A stretch of 64,000 nt of DNA from Streptomyces lunaelactis (GCF_003054555.1 NZ_CP026304.1:2046001-2110000); one strand, 5' to 3'; numbered from the stretch's first letter, positions 44,435-55,328 are shown. Numbers and translations are program-made. The notes: generated by a model from the letters alone, not told the origin.

Positions 44435-47380
44435 TCAGCGGCGCAGGGCACGAAGCGCCTTCCCGATGACCTGCTCGCGGTCGGCCGCGCCTGGCACATG
44501 CTCCAGACCGAAGCCGATCAGCACGGTGTCCCGCGTGGTCACGGCCGCATGGGACCGGAAGAGCGCCTGGGACCGTGCCCAGTCGTCCGCGTTCCCGGGG
44601 CTGCCCGCCGGCGGTCCGGGAACGCTCCACGGGCCGAGCGCCGTCTCGAAGCCCTCGGGACCCTGCGGGGTGCCGCCCACGACGAGCTTGGTGTCGTCGA
44701 CGAAGACGCCGATCCCGCCGGTGCCCGGGTCCGAGGCGTACGAGATGGAGAGCTCGACCTGCTTGCCCGCGTAGGCGCCGAGGTCGACGGAGACCGTCTG
44801 CCAGCCGTTGGAGGAGCCGGTGAAGCGGTTCCAGGCGCCGCTGGTGCCCGTCGCCGTGCAGCCGCTGTCGGCGACCGTCAGGTAGTGGGCGAGGAACGGG
44901 TGGCCCTGGACGTAGTAGCCCTCCTCGCACTGCACGGGCACCTCGGACGTGGTGCCGCCGTTGGCGTCCGGCAGGGTCGTCCAGTCGTCCTGGCCGACCG
45001 TGTGCGCCTCGACGATGACGTTGTCGAAGCCGGGCTCGGTGTCGTAGCTGAGCCGGAATTGAAGGCTCGGCTCGGCGGTGGCCGCCGTACCTGACAGGTC
45101 CACGGTGCGCGACAGCCGCATATAGCCGTTGTCCTGGTGCTTCGCCGCCGCGAACCATGAGCCGTCGGCCGGCTCGAAGGGGGTACGGGTACCCGGGTAG
45201 CCGCCCGCGGGCGCGCTCTTGAACTGCGGGAACCGGTCGGGCTTCAGTGTGTCCGAGGTGATGGTGTACGCCCCGGCCAGGTCGAGCGGGTTGCCGGGTG
45301 CGTCGGCGAGGGAGGCATTCGCACCCGCGAGGTTCCCGGCGCCCGCGAAGGCCGGCGGGGACTTGAGCCCGACCCGGTTGTAGGCACCGAGGTAGTACTG
45401 GGCGAAGTCGTCGGAGTCGGCGCCGCCGAGGTCGACGGTGCCGCCGGCCTGCTCACCGGCGTTGATCAGCTTGCCGCCCTCGTTGAGGAAGTCCCGTACG
45501 GCCTGTGTGGTCGCCGCGGAGGGCTGGTTGACGCCGGTGTACCAGACGACCGTCCTGAAGTGGCTCAGCACCCCGAGGGCGTCCGGGACGCCCTGGGTGG
45601 CGACGTCCCAGACCGCGGACTTGCGGCCGTTGTCGGCGAGGGCCCTGGTGTAGGCGGCCGTGTTCTTCGCCGCGGTGGTGCCGCCCTCTTCCGCGATCAC
45701 CAGCGTGTCTCCGCGCGGCCGTTCGGCGATCGTGTACGTGAAGTGCTCGCCGGCGGTGGGCTTCCCGGCCTTGGTCTCGCCGGTGAACCAGACCTCGACC
45801 TTGTCGCCGACGTCGCCGTCCTGCACCTTGGCGCGGTATTCGTCGAAGCGGATGTTGTCGTCGCCGCCGTAGGTCTCGCCGCCCTTCCAGGCCCTGAGTG
45901 CCTGATCGTGCGTATGGCCGCCGTTGACGCGGTACTTGAGCTCCTTGTCGCGTACGGACTTGCGGGCGATGACGGACACTTCCTGGTCGCCGCCGCGCGC
46001 GTAGGAGGTGGTGAACGCATCGGGGGTGAAGTCCGCGGCCTTCAGACCGAGCGAGGAGGACGGCTGGTCGGGGTGGGCGGCGGTCTCGGCGACGGAGAGC
46101 GCGAACGGGACGTTCTTGGCGAACTCCTGCTGGATCAGCTTCTCGTCGTCCGGGAACGTGAAGACGGAGGCGCAGTCGGCAGCGTTCCAGGGGTCGTTGG
46201 GGTCGATGCGGGAAACCGTGCCGCAGGTCGACATCTCCGGGGTGTACATCATCATCCCGTTGATGTTGGCCGCGTGTCCGTCGGCCTCGCCGTTGGTGGT
46301 GTAGAGCTCGGAGGAGACCTGCGGGCGGTAGCCGGGGACGGCGGAGTTCGCGGGCGTACCGGCGAGGGACTCGTAGAGGACGTCGTCCGGTGTCGGGGTC
46401 GCGACCTGCCAGCCGACTCCGTACAGCAGCAGCTGCGCCGCCGAGTGGTAGTTGATGCCGTACTCGAAACCGATGCGCTTCTGGAAGGCGTCGAGGGCCT
46501 TGGTCTCGGGCTCGGAGGCCGGACCGGTGCCGCGGAAGGTCTCGTCGGCCGGGTCGGGGGACGAACCCTCGTTGTCGTAACCCCACTTGTAGGCGAAGTT
46601 GCGGTTGAGGTCCACGCCGTCGCCGGGGGCGGTCTTGCCGTCGCCGTTGTTGTCGTGCAGGTTCTTGCGCCACTGGCGCTCGTCGGTGCCGGTGAAGGTG
46701 TAGTCGTAGCCGTCGGGGTTGGCGGAGAGGACGAACCACAGCTCGGTGGAGTCCACGATCCTGGTGACCCGCGGGTCCTTGCCGTAACCGTCGAGGTAGT
46801 AGTGCATCAGCCGCCGGGTCATCTCGGGCGTGATCCACTCGCGGGCGTGCTGGTTGGAGAGGTACAGCGTGGAGGGCTTGGAGCCGTCCTTGACCTTCTT
46901 GGCACCCTTGCTGATCTTGAGGGCGAGGATGTCCTGGCCCTTGACGCTCTTGCCGATGCTGACGACCTTGGTCAGGTTCGGGTTGGCCTGTCCGGTGGCG
47001 AGGATCTCGCGCTGCAGGCCGTTCTCGCCGCTGTACGGGCGGAAGACGCCGTCTCCGGCGGCCGCGACACGCTTCTCGGACTTGGCCGAGATCGTGTGCT
47101 CGGTGATGCCGATGCCCTGCCGGCGCAGTTCGCCGGCCTGCTTCTCGGTGAGGAACAGCTCGATGGTGGCGGTGCCCTTGTCAGGCACTTGCTCCGTCAG
47201 CTCGTGGCCGTCGGTGCCTGCCGCGAGGATCAGCGGCACCTGTGCCTCGGTGACTGTCGCGTGCCATACGGAGAGTCCGTCGCCCTCGCCCCTCTGGTCG
47301 GCCTGGGCGAGCGGCGCCGCCGCGAGTCCGGCGGTCAGGAGTGATACGGCGGCGAGGATCGATCTCGCTCTTCGTCTCAT
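44435..47380 (-). CDS. Secreted M14 zinc carboxypeptidase with C-terminal beta domains
   Basis: The 981-residue protein has a signal peptide (1-26) and a propeptide-like region. In the M14 domain (about 115-430) the zinc ligands are His178 and Glu181 (SNQHAREWITPE) and His312 (INYHSAAQ), with the general base Glu382 (MMYTPEMSTCG). After it come Ig-like segments and a C-terminal domain like those of immune inhibitor A/MAM proteins (FRLSYDTEPGFDNVIVEA, GIGVFVDDTKLVVGG). G-rich GGGGGG precedes the ATG at 47380. TTGACA at 47452-47447 on the minus strand is a likely -35. It digests peptides outside the cell. Confidence 0.93.
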   Translation of the reverse strand: MRRRARSILAAVSLLTAGLAAAPLAQADQRGEGDGLSVWHATVTEAQVPLILAAGTDGHELTEQVPDKGTATIELFLTEKQAGELRRQGIGITEHTISAKSEKRVAAAGDGVFRPYSGENGLQREILATGQANPNLTKVVSIGKSVKGQDILALKISKGAKKVKDGSKPSTLYLSNQHAREWITPEMTRRLMHYYLDGYGKDPRVTRIVDSTELWFVLSANPDGYDYTFTGTDERQWRKNLHDNNGDGKTAPGDGVDLNRNFAYKWGYDNEGSSPDPADETFRGTGPASEPETKALDAFQKRIGFEYGINYHSAAQLLLYGVGWQVATPTPDDVLYESLAGTPANSAVPGYRPQVSSELYTTNGEADGHAANINGMMMYTPEMSTCGTVSRIDPNDPWNAADCASVFTFPDDEKLIQQEFAKNVPFALSVAETAAHPDQPSSSLGLKAADFTPDAFTTSYARGGDQEVSVIARKSVRDKELKYRVNGGHTHDQALRAWKGGETYGGDDNIRFDEYRAKVQDGDVGDKVEVWFTGETKAGKPTAGEHFTYTIAERPRGDTLVIAEEGGTTAAKNTAAYTRALADNGRKSAVWDVATQGVPDALGVLSHFRTVVWYTGVNQPSAATTQAVRDFLNEGGKLINAGEQAGGTVDLGGADSDDFAQYYLGAYNRVGLKSPPAFAGAGNLAGANASLADAPGNPLDLAGAYTITSDTLKPDRFPQFKSAPAGGYPGTRTPFEPADGSWFAAAKHQDNGYMRLSRTVDLSGTAATAEPSLQFRLSYDTEPGFDNVIVEAHTVGQDDWTTLPDANGGTTSEVPVQCEEGYYVQGHPFLAHYLTVADSGCTATGTSGAWNRFTGSSNGWQTVSVDLGAYAGKQVELSISYASDPGTGGIGVFVDDTKLVVGGTPQGPEGFETALGPWSVPGPPAGSPGNADDWARSQALFRSHAAVTTRDTVLIGFGLEHVPGAADREQVIGKALRALRR

Positions 47381-47486
47381 TGGCCCCCCTTGCTGGTGTC
47401 TGCCAGGAAAAGCAACAGACGCCAGACTCATCAGACCCCATGGCCATGTCAAGACAGCCACGCGGTCCGAAGGGGTGCAATGTACA

Positions 47487-47522
47487 ACCGCTGCCGGCGT
47501 CCGTGTGAACGCCGGCAGCGGT
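47487..47522. terminator. Terminator after whiA
   Basis: ACCGCTGCCGGCGT (47487-47500) and its perfect complement (47509-47522) form a 14-bp stem with an eight-base loop. It ends the uvrC-rapZ-yvcK-whiA unit. Confidence 0.85.
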
Positions 47523-47547
47523 GGGTCGACCGGGTGGTGACGGCGGG

Positions 47548-48537
47548 TCAGCCGACGAGGCCGTCCGCCATCTCCTCGGTGAGGTTGCACTCCGTACCCG
47601 GAATGCCGAGGTCCTGGGCCCGCTTGTCGGCCATCGCGAGCAGCCTGCGGATCCGGCCCGCGACCGCGTCCTTGGTCAGCGGCGGGTCGGCGAGCGCGCC
47701 CAGCTCCTCCAGGGAGGCCTGCTTGTGCTCCATCCGCAGTCGGCCGGCCGCGGCGAGGTGCTCGGGCACCTCCTCGCCGAGGATCTCCAGCGCGCGCTGC
47801 ACCCGGGCACCGGCGGCGACCGCGGCACGGGCCGAGCGGCGCAGGTTGGCGTCGTCGAAGTTGGCGAGGCGGTTGGCGGTGGCGCGCACCTCGCGCCGCA
47901 TCCGCCGCTCCTCCCAGGCCAGTACGGACTCGTGCGCCCCGAGCCGGGTCAGCAGCGCGCCGATCGCGTCCCCGTCGCGTACGACGACGCGGTCCACGCC
48001 GCGTACCTCGCGCGCCTTGGCTGCGATGGAGAGCCTGCGGGCCGCGCCTACCAGGGCGAGGGCGGCCTCCGGGCCGGGGCAGGTGACCTCCAGCGAGGAG
48101 GAGCGGCCGGGCTCGGTGAGCGAGCCGTGCGCCAGGAACGCGCCGCGCCAGGCGGCCTCCGCGTCACAGGTGGCGCCGGAGACGACCTGCGGGGGCAGCC
48201 CGCGGATCGGGCGGCCCCGGCCGTCGACCAGACCGGTCTGGCGGGCGAGCTGGTCACCGCCCGCCACCACCCGTACGACGTAACGGGAGCCGCGGCGCAG
48301 TCCTCCCGGCGCCATCACCATCAGCTCGGAGCTGTGCCCGAAGATCTCCAGGATGTCCCGCTTCAGCCGGCGCGCCGCGATGCCGGTGTCCAGCTCCGCC
48401 TCGATCACAATGCGGCCGCTGACCAGGTGCAGCCCGCCCGCGAACCGAAGAATCGCCGAGACCTCTGCCTTTCTGCAGCAGGTCCGGGTGACGGGAAGCC
48501 GGGAGATTTCGTCCTTCACCGCTGCCGTCATCGCCAT
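47548..48537 (-). CDS. whiA: WhiA, sporulation transcription regulator
   Basis: The 329-residue protein is nearly identical to the Streptomyces WhiA that I remember. The N-terminal part (about 20-200) is the LAGLIDADG-endonuclease-like fold without nuclease residues, and the C-terminal part is the DNA-binding helix-turn-helix ([20 protein letters not shown]). With WhiB it controls sporulation septation. Its start overlaps the yvcK stop by ten bases. Expression from an internal promoter within the upstream genes is possible but not visible to me. Confidence 0.97.
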   Translation of the reverse strand: MAMTAAVKDEISRLPVTRTCCRKAEVSAILRFAGGLHLVSGRIVIEAELDTGIAARRLKRDILEIFGHSSELMVMAPGGLRRGSRYVVRVVAGGDQLARQTGLVDGRGRPIRGLPPQVVSGATCDAEAAWRGAFLAHGSLTEPGRSSSLEVTCPGPEAALALVGAARRLSIAAKAREVRGVDRVVVRDGDAIGALLTRLGAHESVLAWEERRMRREVRATANRLANFDDANLRRSARAAVAAGARVQRALEILGEEVPEHLAAAGRLRMEHKQASLEELGALADPPLTKDAVAGRIRRLLAMADKRAQDLGIPGTECNLTEEMADGLVG

Positions 48538-49562
48538 GGGCCGATCCTTCCATGCATCCGAAAAATACGGTCGTACGCGGCGGCCAACAGCTCCGGGTCG
48601 TGCTTCGGAAGTCCGTCGGGCGAAGCCACCGGCGCCAGCTCGACCGCGGCTCCGAGCCGCTTGGCGGCGTCTGCGAGGGACTCGCGGTCGGGCACGGCGG
48701 CCTCGTCGGCCAGCACCACGTCCAGGGCGAGTTTAGGCGCGTGTCGTCCCAAAACCTCCAAATGACGCTGCGGTGAGAAGCCTTCTGTTTCACCCGGCTG
48801 GGGCGCGAGGTTCAGCGAGAGGACGCGGCGGGCCTTCGTCTGGATCAGTGCGTCCAGCAGCTCGGGCACCAGCAGGTGCGGGATCACCGAGGAGAACCAG
48901 GAGCCGGGGCCGAGCACCACCCAGTCGGCGTCCAGGACCGCGGCGACAGCCTCGGGCACGGCGGGCGGGTCGTGCGGGACGAGGTGCACGGACTGCACCT
49001 CACCGGGGGTGAGCGCGACGGTCGCCTGACCGCGCACCGTGTCCACGTCGTCCGGGCGCGCCGGGTCGTGGCCCCGTACGAGCGCCTGCAGTTCCAGCGG
49101 CACGGCGGACATCGGCAGCACCCGGCCGTGCGCGCCGAGCAGCTTGCCGACCAGGTCCAGGGCGAGGACATGGTCGCCGAGCTGCTCCCACAGGGCGACG
49201 ATCAGCAGGTTGCCGACCGCGTGTTCGTGCAGATCGCCCTTGGAGTGGAAGCGGTGCTGGATGACGCGGGCCCAGGTCTGGCCCCAGTCGTCGTCGCCGC
49301 ACAGCGCCGCCAGGGCCTTGCGCAGGTCGCCGGGCGGCAGCACGCCCAGCTCGTCGCGGAGCCGGCCGCTGGAGCCGCCGTCGTCGGCGACGGTGACGAC
49401 CGCGGTGAGGTCGCCGGTGATACGGCGCAGAGCGGTGAGCGACGCGGACAGGCCCATGCCGCCGCCGAGTGCGACGACCTTGGGCTGCGCCCCGCGCTTC
49501 CGTCCCGACGGCGCGTGCGTGGACCTGCGCAGACGCCTCAGACGGAGATTGCGTCCACTCAC
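48528..49562 (-). CDS. yvcK: YvcK/GlmR-family protein
   Basis: The 344-residue protein is of the YvcK (gluconeogenesis factor/CofD-like) family: [17 protein letters not shown] near residue 29, [15 protein letters not shown], and [13 protein letters not shown]. In other bacteria it binds UDP-sugars and links carbon supply with cell-wall synthesis. The GTG at 49562 overlaps the rapZ stop by four bases. It is a fixed neighbour of whiA and rapZ. Confidence 0.94.
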   Translation of the reverse strand: MSGRNLRLRRLRRSTHAPSGRKRGAQPKVVALGGGMGLSASLTALRRITGDLTAVVTVADDGGSSGRLRDELGVLPPGDLRKALAALCGDDDWGQTWARVIQHRFHSKGDLHEHAVGNLLIVALWEQLGDHVLALDLVGKLLGAHGRVLPMSAVPLELQALVRGHDPARPDDVDTVRGQATVALTPGEVQSVHLVPHDPPAVPEAVAAVLDADWVVLGPGSWFSSVIPHLLVPELLDALIQTKARRVLSLNLAPQPGETEGFSPQRHLEVLGRHAPKLALDVVLADEAAVPDRESLADAAKRLGAAVELAPVASPDGLPKHDPELLAAAYDRIFRMHGRIGPWR

Positions 49563-50497
49563 TCGCGCCCCATGTCCCGGTGGACGATGACGGTCTCGAT
49601 CCCCGCGGAGGAGAGGCGTGCGGCGAGCTTCTCGGACGTGGCGACCGAGCGGTGCTTGCCGCCGGTGCAGCCGACTGCGATGGTGACGTACCGCTTGCCC
49701 TCGCGGCGGTAGCCCGCGGCGATCAGCTGGAGCAGCTCGGTGTAGCGGTCGAGGAACTCCTTGGCGCCGGGCTGGTTGAAGACGTAGTTCGACACCTCTT
49801 CGTTGAGTCCGGAGAAGGGGCGCAGCTCAGGGACCCAGTGCGGGTTCGGCAGGAAGCGCATGTCGACGACGAGGTCCGCGTCGACCGGCAGTCCGTACTT
49901 GAATCCGAACGACATCACCGTGGCACGCAGCTCCGGCTCCTCGTCGCCCGCGAACGAGGCGTCCATCTTGGCGCGCAGCTCGTGCACGTTGAGGCTGGAG
50001 GTGTCGATCACCAGGTCGGCGTCGCCGCGCAGCTCACGCAGCAGATCGCGCTCGGCGGCGATGCCGTCGACGATCCGGCCGTCGCCCTGGAGGGGATGGG
50101 GCCGGCGGACCGACTCGAAGCGGCGGACCAGGACGTCGTCGGAGGACTCGAGGAAGACGATCCGCCGGGTGACCTGCTTGGAGTCGAGGTCGGCGAGGGA
50201 TTCGCGGAGGTTGTCGAAGAACCGCCGGCCGCGTACGTCGACGACGACGGCGATCCGGGCGACATTGCCCTGCGAGCGGGCGCCGAGCTCCACCATGGTG
50301 GGGATCAGCGCGGGCGGCAGGTTGTCGACGACGAACCAGCCGAGGTCCTCCAGACACTTCGCGGCCGTGCTGCGCCCGGCGCCCGACATTCCGGAGATGA
50401 TGACCAGCTCGGGGATGGCCGCGTCTGCGGCTCCGCCGGGCTCGGCCGTGGTGCCCGTACTCACTTCAGCTGCTCCGTCTCCATCGTGCTCAGTCAT
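49559..50497 (-). CDS. rapZ: RapZ, RNase adapter/nucleotide-binding protein
   Basis: The 312-residue protein has Walker [10 protein letters not shown] at 36-44, VVDNLPPAL, and the C-terminal domain with [17 protein letters not shown]. In E. coli RapZ controls glucosamine-6-phosphate synthase through small RNAs; in actinobacteria the role is unclear. It overlaps uvrC and yvcK by four bases each. Confidence 0.95.
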   Translation of the reverse strand: MTEHDGDGAAEVSTGTTAEPGGAADAAIPELVIISGMSGAGRSTAAKCLEDLGWFVVDNLPPALIPTMVELGARSQGNVARIAVVVDVRGRRFFDNLRESLADLDSKQVTRRIVFLESSDDVLVRRFESVRRPHPLQGDGRIVDGIAAERDLLRELRGDADLVIDTSSLNVHELRAKMDASFAGDEEPELRATVMSFGFKYGLPVDADLVVDMRFLPNPHWVPELRPFSGLNEEVSNYVFNQPGAKEFLDRYTELLQLIAAGYRREGKRYVTIAVGCTGGKHRSVATSEKLAARLSSAGIETVIVHRDMGRE

Positions 50498-52464
50498 GTC
50501 CTGCTGCCCCCGTCGTTCTCTTCAATGATCTCTCCTGTTGCCGTATTCACGGCAGGGGCGGCCACAGCCGCCTGGGCAAGGGCCACCACGACGGACTCCG
50601 CCGTCTTGCGGCCCATTCCCGGTACCTCGCAGATCTGCTCGATTGTCGCCTGCTTCAGCCGCTTCACGGAGCCGAAGTGCTTGATCAGAGCCTGCTTGCG
50701 GGACTCGCCGAGGCCGGGGACCGCGTCCAGCGGGCTTGTCCTGATGCGCTTGCTCCGCTTGGCGCGCTGGTAGCGGATGGCGAAGTCGTGAGCTGTGTCA
50801 CGGACCCGCTGGAGGAGATACAGCCCCTCGCTCGAGCGGGGCAGGACCACCGGGTCGTCGTCGTGCGGCAGCCAGACCTCCTCGAGGCGCTTGGCGAGGC
50901 CGCAGACGGCGACATCGTCGATGCCGAGCTCGTCGAGGGCACGCTGGGCGGCGGCCACCTGGGGCTGTCCGCCGTCTACCACGACGAGCTGCGGCGGGTA
51001 CGCGAAGCGCTTGGGCCTGCCGTCGTCCTCGGGGATGTCGTCCCCGATCCACTCCCCCGTCTTGTCCTTCTCCGCCAGATACCGCTTGAAGCGGCGGCTG
51101 ATCACTTCATGCATGGACCGGACGTCGTCCTGCCCCTCGAAGCTTTTGATCTGGAAGCGGCGGTACTCGCTCTTGCGGGCCAGACCGTCCTCGAAGACCA
51201 CCATCGACGCCACGACGTCCTCGCCCTGGAGATGCGAGATGTCGAAGCACTCGATCCGCAGCGGCGCCGAGTCGAGGCCGAGTGCCTCGGCGATCTCCTC
51301 CAGTGCGCGGGAGCGGGTGGTGAGGTCGCTGGCGCGCTTGGTCTTGTGCAGGCCGAGCGCCTGCACGGCGTTGCGCTGGACCGTCCCCATCAGGTCCTTC
51401 TTGTCGCCGCGCTGCGGAATGCGGAGCGATACCTGCGAGCCGCGGCGGTCGCTCAGCCACTGGGTGACGGCGTCGGTGTCCTCGGGGAGCGCCGGGACGA
51501 GGACCTCCTTGGGGACGGCGTCGCCACGTTCCTCCCCGTACAACTGCTGCAGGGCGTGCTCGACAAGACCGGCGGTGTCGACGGCCTCGACCTTGTCGGT
51601 GACCCAGCCCCGCTGGCCCCGGACGCGTCCGCCGCGGACGTGGAAGATCTGCACGGCCGCTTCCAGCTCGTCCTCGGCCACGGCGATCAGATCGGCGTCG
51701 GTGGCGTCGGCGAGCACGACGGCGTTCTTCTCCAGGGCCCGCTTGAGTGCGCCTATGTCGTCACGCAGCCGGGCGGCCCTCTCGTACTCCATGTCCTCGG
51801 CGGCCACCATCATCTGCTTCTCCAGGCGGCGGATGTACGTGCCGGTGCGGCCGGCCATGAAGTCGCAGAACTCCTCGGCCAGTTCGCGGTGCTCATCGGG
51901 GGTGACCCGGCCCACGCAGGGCGCGGAGCACTTGCCGATATAGCCGAGCAGACAGGGGCGGCCCTTCTGCGCGTGATTCTTGAAGACCCCGGCGGAGCAG
52001 GTGCGTACGGGAAAGACGCGCAGCATCAGATCGACGGTCTCGCGGATCGCCCAGGCGTGTCCGTACGGACCGAAGTAGCGCACGCCCTTCTTCTTGGCGC
52101 CGCGCATGACCTGGACCCGCGGGAACTCCTCGTTGAGGGTGACCGCGAGATACGGATAGCTCTTGTCGTCCCGGTACTTGACGTTGAACCGGGGGTCGAA
52201 CTCCTTGATCCAGGAGTACTCCAGCTGCAGCGCCTCGACCTCGGTGGAGACGACGGTCCACTCGACGGAGGCGGCCGTGGTGACCATGGTGCGGGTGCGC
52301 GGGTGCAGATTCGCCAGGTCCTGGAAGTAGCTGGCGAGGCGCTGGCGCAGGCTCTTGGCCTTCCCGACGTAGATCACCCGGCGGTGCTCGTCGCGGAATT
52401 TGTAGACCCCCGGGGAGTCGGGGATCTGTCCCGGCTTGGGGCGGTAACTGGAGGGGTCTGCCAT
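50494..52464 (-). CDS. uvrC: UvrC, excinuclease ABC subunit C
   Basis: The protein of about 656 residues has the N-terminal GIY-YIG nuclease ([20 protein letters not shown]), a Cys-rich segment, the UVR motif region (about 205-240), the RNase H-like nuclease with [11 protein letters not shown], and C-terminal helix-hairpin-helix motifs ([26 protein letters not shown]). It cuts both sides of a lesion in nucleotide excision repair. The ATG at 52464 has AGGGTGG upstream; a GTG at 52473 is an alternative. It heads a four-gene overlapping unit. Confidence 0.96.
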   Translation of the reverse strand: MADPSSYRPKPGQIPDSPGVYKFRDEHRRVIYVGKAKSLRQRLASYFQDLANLHPRTRTMVTTAASVEWTVVSTEVEALQLEYSWIKEFDPRFNVKYRDDKSYPYLAVTLNEEFPRVQVMRGAKKKGVRYFGPYGHAWAIRETVDLMLRVFPVRTCSAGVFKNHAQKGRPCLLGYIGKCSAPCVGRVTPDEHRELAEEFCDFMAGRTGTYIRRLEKQMMVAAEDMEYERAARLRDDIGALKRALEKNAVVLADATDADLIAVAEDELEAAVQIFHVRGGRVRGQRGWVTDKVEAVDTAGLVEHALQQLYGEERGDAVPKEVLVPALPEDTDAVTQWLSDRRGSQVSLRIPQRGDKKDLMGTVQRNAVQALGLHKTKRASDLTTRSRALEEIAEALGLDSAPLRIECFDISHLQGEDVVASMVVFEDGLARKSEYRRFQIKSFEGQDDVRSMHEVISRRFKRYLAEKDKTGEWIGDDIPEDDGRPKRFAYPPQLVVVDGGQPQVAAAQRALDELGIDDVAVCGLAKRLEEVWLPHDDDPVVLPRSSEGLYLLQRVRDTAHDFAIRYQRAKRSKRIRTSPLDAVPGLGESRKQALIKHFGSVKRLKQATIEQICEVPGMGRKTAESVVVALAQAAVAAPAVNTATGEIIEENDGGSRT

Positions 52465-52517
52465 GCCGTCCACCCTACTGGCGGGGGCTGACAGTGCGGG
52501 CGCGCGCGGTGTACCCG

Positions 52518-52557
52518 GGGGCTCCGCCCGTGGACCCGCCCCCTACTGCGGAGCCCC
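52518..52557. repeat. GGGGCTCCGC inverted repeat
   Basis: GGGGCTCCGC (52518-52527) and GCGGAGCCCC (52548-52557) form a 10-bp stem with a 20-base loop. It lies between divergent genes, so it is a dispersed G/C-rich element and not an obvious terminator. Confidence 0.6.
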
Positions 52558-52725
52558 GGCCGAGGCGACCGCTGCGGATGTGCATCAGTCCTTGTCGAGG
52601 GCAGGCCAACACGCTTCAATGCGGGGTGACACGGCGCTGTGAATGCTGCGGCCGGGATGTGAACACCTCCGTCCCGCTCCACCTGGACGCCCGTCGCCGC
52701 CCACCCGCAGCGGCTCGCACACTTC

Positions 52726-52737
52726 GTGAACGTTCAC
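52726..52737. promoter_or_regulatory. Perfect 12-bp palindrome upstream of the HTH regulator
   Basis: GTGAACGTTCAC is self-complementary and ends 27 bases before the start codon of the regulator at 52765, in the -10 to +1 window. It is a candidate autoregulatory operator. Confidence 0.5.
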
Positions 52738-52764
52738 TCATTCCCTGTAAGCGCTGGAGGAACC

Positions 52765-53697
52765 ATGGGGCACACCGAGGCCGATCTGGCACAGGTGCTG
52801 CACACCGGCCCCTTCCATCTGGCTCTGCGCGCCGCCCTCGCCGTGCGCGGGCTGCCGCTCCAGCGGGTCCAGCACCATCTCGCCCACCGCGGCATCACGG
52901 TCGGGGTGACCAGCCTCAGTTACTGGCAGCAGGGTGCGCGCCGCCCGCAGCGCCCCGAGTCGCTGCGCGCCGTGCGCGCACTGGAGGACGTGCTCGAACT
53001 GCCCGGGAACTCGCTGATCCGGCTGCTCGATGTCGGCGAGGGGAGCGCACAGCGTGATGTCGAGCGCCCGGCCTCGCGCTCGTACCGCTCACTTGTGGAG
53101 GCTTCGGGGGCGGTGGAGCAGCTGCTCGCCGACCTCGAGTCACCGACGGACGGCGGGCTGCACACGGTGGGGCACCACGAGCGCGTACGGATCGGGGCGG
53201 GGCGCGAGCTGGTGGGGCGCGACTCGCAGCACGTCGTACGCGCCCACCGGGACGGCATCGACCGCTATCTGGCCATCCACCACGGCGATCCGGGCTGCGA
53301 CCCGGCGCGGGTGGAGGTGAGCGCGCTGGAGAACTGCCGCACGGGGCGGGTGCGGTGGCACCGGGAGACGGGGGTGCTCGTCGCGGAGCTGCTGTTCGAC
53401 GCCCGGCTGCGCGCGGGTGAGACGTACCTCTTCGGCTACGGCTTCGAGGACGGGACCGGCGGGCCGAGCGGTGAGTATGTGCGCGGCTTCAGCTTCGCGG
53501 GCGGGCAGTACGTACTGCAGGTGCGCTTCGACGAGGGCGCGCTGCCGGTGCGGTGCCGTCGGTTCGCGCAGGCGACGACGGGGGCGTCACGGGGGGCCCG
53601 TACGAATCTGACGCTCAGCGGGCGGCACCGTACGGTCCACATGGTGGAGCAGGGGGTACGGCCGGGGATCCTCGGGATCGACTGGGACTGGGACTGA
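52765..53697 (+). CDS. Probable helix-turn-helix regulator
   Basis: The 310-residue protein starts at an ATG with GGAGG upstream. Residues 15-65 (LALRAALAVRGLPLQRVQHH, ITVGVTSLSYWQQGARRP) form an XRE-like helix-turn-helix that seems degenerate. The rest is a beta-rich domain (VEVSALENCRTGRVRW, YLFGYGFEDG, RFDEGALPVRC) with no family that I recognise. It is divergent from uvrC. An upstream ATG at 52726 overlaps the palindrome and is less likely. Confidence 0.8.
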   Translation: MGHTEADLAQVLHTGPFHLALRAALAVRGLPLQRVQHHLAHRGITVGVTSLSYWQQGARRPQRPESLRAVRALEDVLELPGNSLIRLLDVGEGSAQRDVERPASRSYRSLVEASGAVEQLLADLESPTDGGLHTVGHHERVRIGAGRELVGRDSQHVVRAHRDGIDRYLAIHHGDPGCDPARVEVSALENCRTGRVRWHRETGVLVAELLFDARLRAGETYLFGYGFEDGTGGPSGEYVRGFSFAGGQYVLQVRFDEGALPVRCRRFAQATTGASRGARTNLTLSGRHRTVHMVEQGVRPGILGIDWDWD

Positions 53698-53727
53698 TGC
53701 CTGACGGCGGCCGGACCTCCCGGCTCG

Positions 53728-54156
53728 CTACGCGTCGGGTCCCGCGACCAGCTTGCCGCCCGCCTCCTTGACCGGGACCTCGGGAAGCGGCTCGGTCGCC
53801 GGACCCTGGAGCGCCTTGCCCGTCGTGACGTCGAAGCGGCTGCCGTGGCAGGGGCAGTTGCCTTCGGTGCCCTCGACCTTGTCGAGGACACAGCCGGCGT
53901 GTGTGCACTGCGCGCTGAATGCCTTGTACTGGCCCTTGGCCGGGCAGCTCACGACGAGCCGCTGCTCGCGGTAGAGCTTGGCGCCACCGACCGGGACGGC
54001 GTCCGCCGCACCGAGGTCGACGGGCGCGGTCGGCGTCGGGTTCTCGGCGTGACCGAGCTTCGACTCGGTGGAGCAGGCGGCGACCCCCAGCCCGGCGGCG
54101 CCGGCGAGGGCGGCGCCTTTCAGCACGGTGCGGCGGGCGGCGGGCTGGCCGGGCAT
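53728..54156 (-). CDS. Rieske [2Fe-2S] lipoprotein with Tat signal
   Basis: The 142-residue protein has a twin-arginine signal (RRTVLKG, residues 8-14), a hydrophobic stretch and a lipobox GVAAC with Cys28, so it is a Tat-exported lipoprotein. The Rieske domain has cluster ligands Cys84, His86, Cys101 and His104, with a disulfide Cys89-Cys103 (CTHAGC and CPCHGS). It probably acts in electron transfer on the outer face of the membrane; the partner is unknown. Confidence 0.93.
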   Translation of the reverse strand: MPGQPAARRTVLKGAALAGAAGLGVAACSTESKLGHAENPTPTAPVDLGAADAVPVGGAKLYREQRLVVSCPAKGQYKAFSAQCTHAGCVLDKVEGTEGNCPCHGSRFDVTTGKALQGPATEPLPEVPVKEAGGKLVAGPDA

Positions 54157-54326
54157 GGATTCTCCACAGTTCAGGGCGTCGGACGGGGCATCGGGTGGGT
54201 CATCGGACGGAGGCGCCGCCCGTCCGGCAGGGCGTCGGTGACAGACCCGACGATACCGGCGGAGATCGGCGGCCCTCCGTGCGGGCCGCCTGTTACGCCC
54301 TGAGGCGATGGGTTACCTTCTGGCCC

Positions 54327-55223
54327 GTGATCGTCGTCGCCGGAGAGTCCTTGATCGACCTGGTCCCGCAGCGGGGCGGCGAGCCGTTGCCGATGCTCCT
54401 GCCGCGGCTCGGCGGCGGACCGTACAACACCGCTGTCGCCCTGGGGCGGCTGGGCGCGCCGGTCACCTTCTGCTCCCGCGTCTCGACGGACGGATTCGGC
54501 GAGGCGCTGCTGGCCGGGCTGCGCACGGCGGGGGTCGGGACCTCCCTGGTACAGCGCGGCCCGGAGCCGACGACGCTCGCGGTCGCGGCGATCGAAGCGG
54601 ACGGCTCCGCCGGGTACGGCTTCTACGTGCAGGGCAGCGCGGACCGCCTCTTCGAGCTGCCGCCGCCACTGCCGGATTCAGTACGGGCGCTGGCGTTCGG
54701 CACCTGTTCGCTGGTGCTGGAGCCGGGCGCGACGGCGTACGAGGCACTGCTGCGGCGGGAGGCCGGGCGTGGGGTCTTCACCCTGCTCGACCCGAACATC
54801 AGGGCCGGCCTGATCCCGGATCCGGACGCCTACCGCGCGCGGTTCGCCGGCTGGCTGCCGTATGTGTCGCTGCTGAAGCTCTCCGAGGACGACGCGGAGT
54901 GGCTCGGCGGGGTGCCGGTGGGCCCTGCGGCCGTGGTGCTGACACGGGGCGGGGACGGTCTGACGCTACGGACGCGGGCCGGGCTCGAGCTCTCGGTCCC
55001 GGCCGCACCGGTGACCGTCGCGGACACGATCGGCGCGGGCGACACGGTGAACGCGGCGCTGCTGCACAGCCTCGCGGCCCGGAACGCCCTGTCGGCGGAC
55101 GCGCTGCCCGGTCTGGACGCGGACGGCTGGAGTGAGGTGCTGGGCTTCGCCGCCCGAGCGGCGGCCGTCACCTGCTCCCGCACGGGCGCGGAGCCGCCGT
55201 ACGCGTCGGAGCTGAACGGCTGA
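54327..55223 (+). CDS. PfkB-family carbohydrate kinase
   Basis: The 298-residue protein has the ribokinase/PfkB features PRLGGGPYNTAVALGRLG, LLDPNIRAGL and the catalytic DTIGAGDTVNAALL near the C-terminus. It resembles fructokinases. The GTG at 54327 is used because IVVAGESLIDLVP is the family N-terminus. TACCTT (54314-54319) is seven bases upstream and there is no ribosome site, so the mRNA may be leaderless. Confidence 0.9.
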   Translation: MIVVAGESLIDLVPQRGGEPLPMLLPRLGGGPYNTAVALGRLGAPVTFCSRVSTDGFGEALLAGLRTAGVGTSLVQRGPEPTTLAVAAIEADGSAGYGFYVQGSADRLFELPPPLPDSVRALAFGTCSLVLEPGATAYEALLRREAGRGVFTLLDPNIRAGLIPDPDAYRARFAGWLPYVSLLKLSEDDAEWLGGVPVGPAAVVLTRGGDGLTLRTRAGLELSVPAAPVTVADTIGAGDTVNAALLHSLAARNALSADALPGLDADGWSEVLGFAARAAAVTCSRTGAEPPYASELNG

Positions 55224-55271
55224 CGGCTGACGGGAGAAGTCGGGGCCGTCCGGCAGCCGGTTCGTCCTCGA

Positions 55272-55304
55272 CGCCGGACGGGCTTGAATCAAGCCCGTCC
55301 GGCG
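55272..55304. terminator. Hairpin between convergent pfkB-like gene and uvrA
   Basis: CGCCGGACGGGCTT (55272-55285) pairs perfectly with 55291-55304 around a five-base loop. The arm sequence is related to the repeat after pgl (CCGTCCGGCGAT). Confidence 0.8.
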
Positions 55305-55328
55305 ATCGAGGGCAGAACGGCATCCCGG

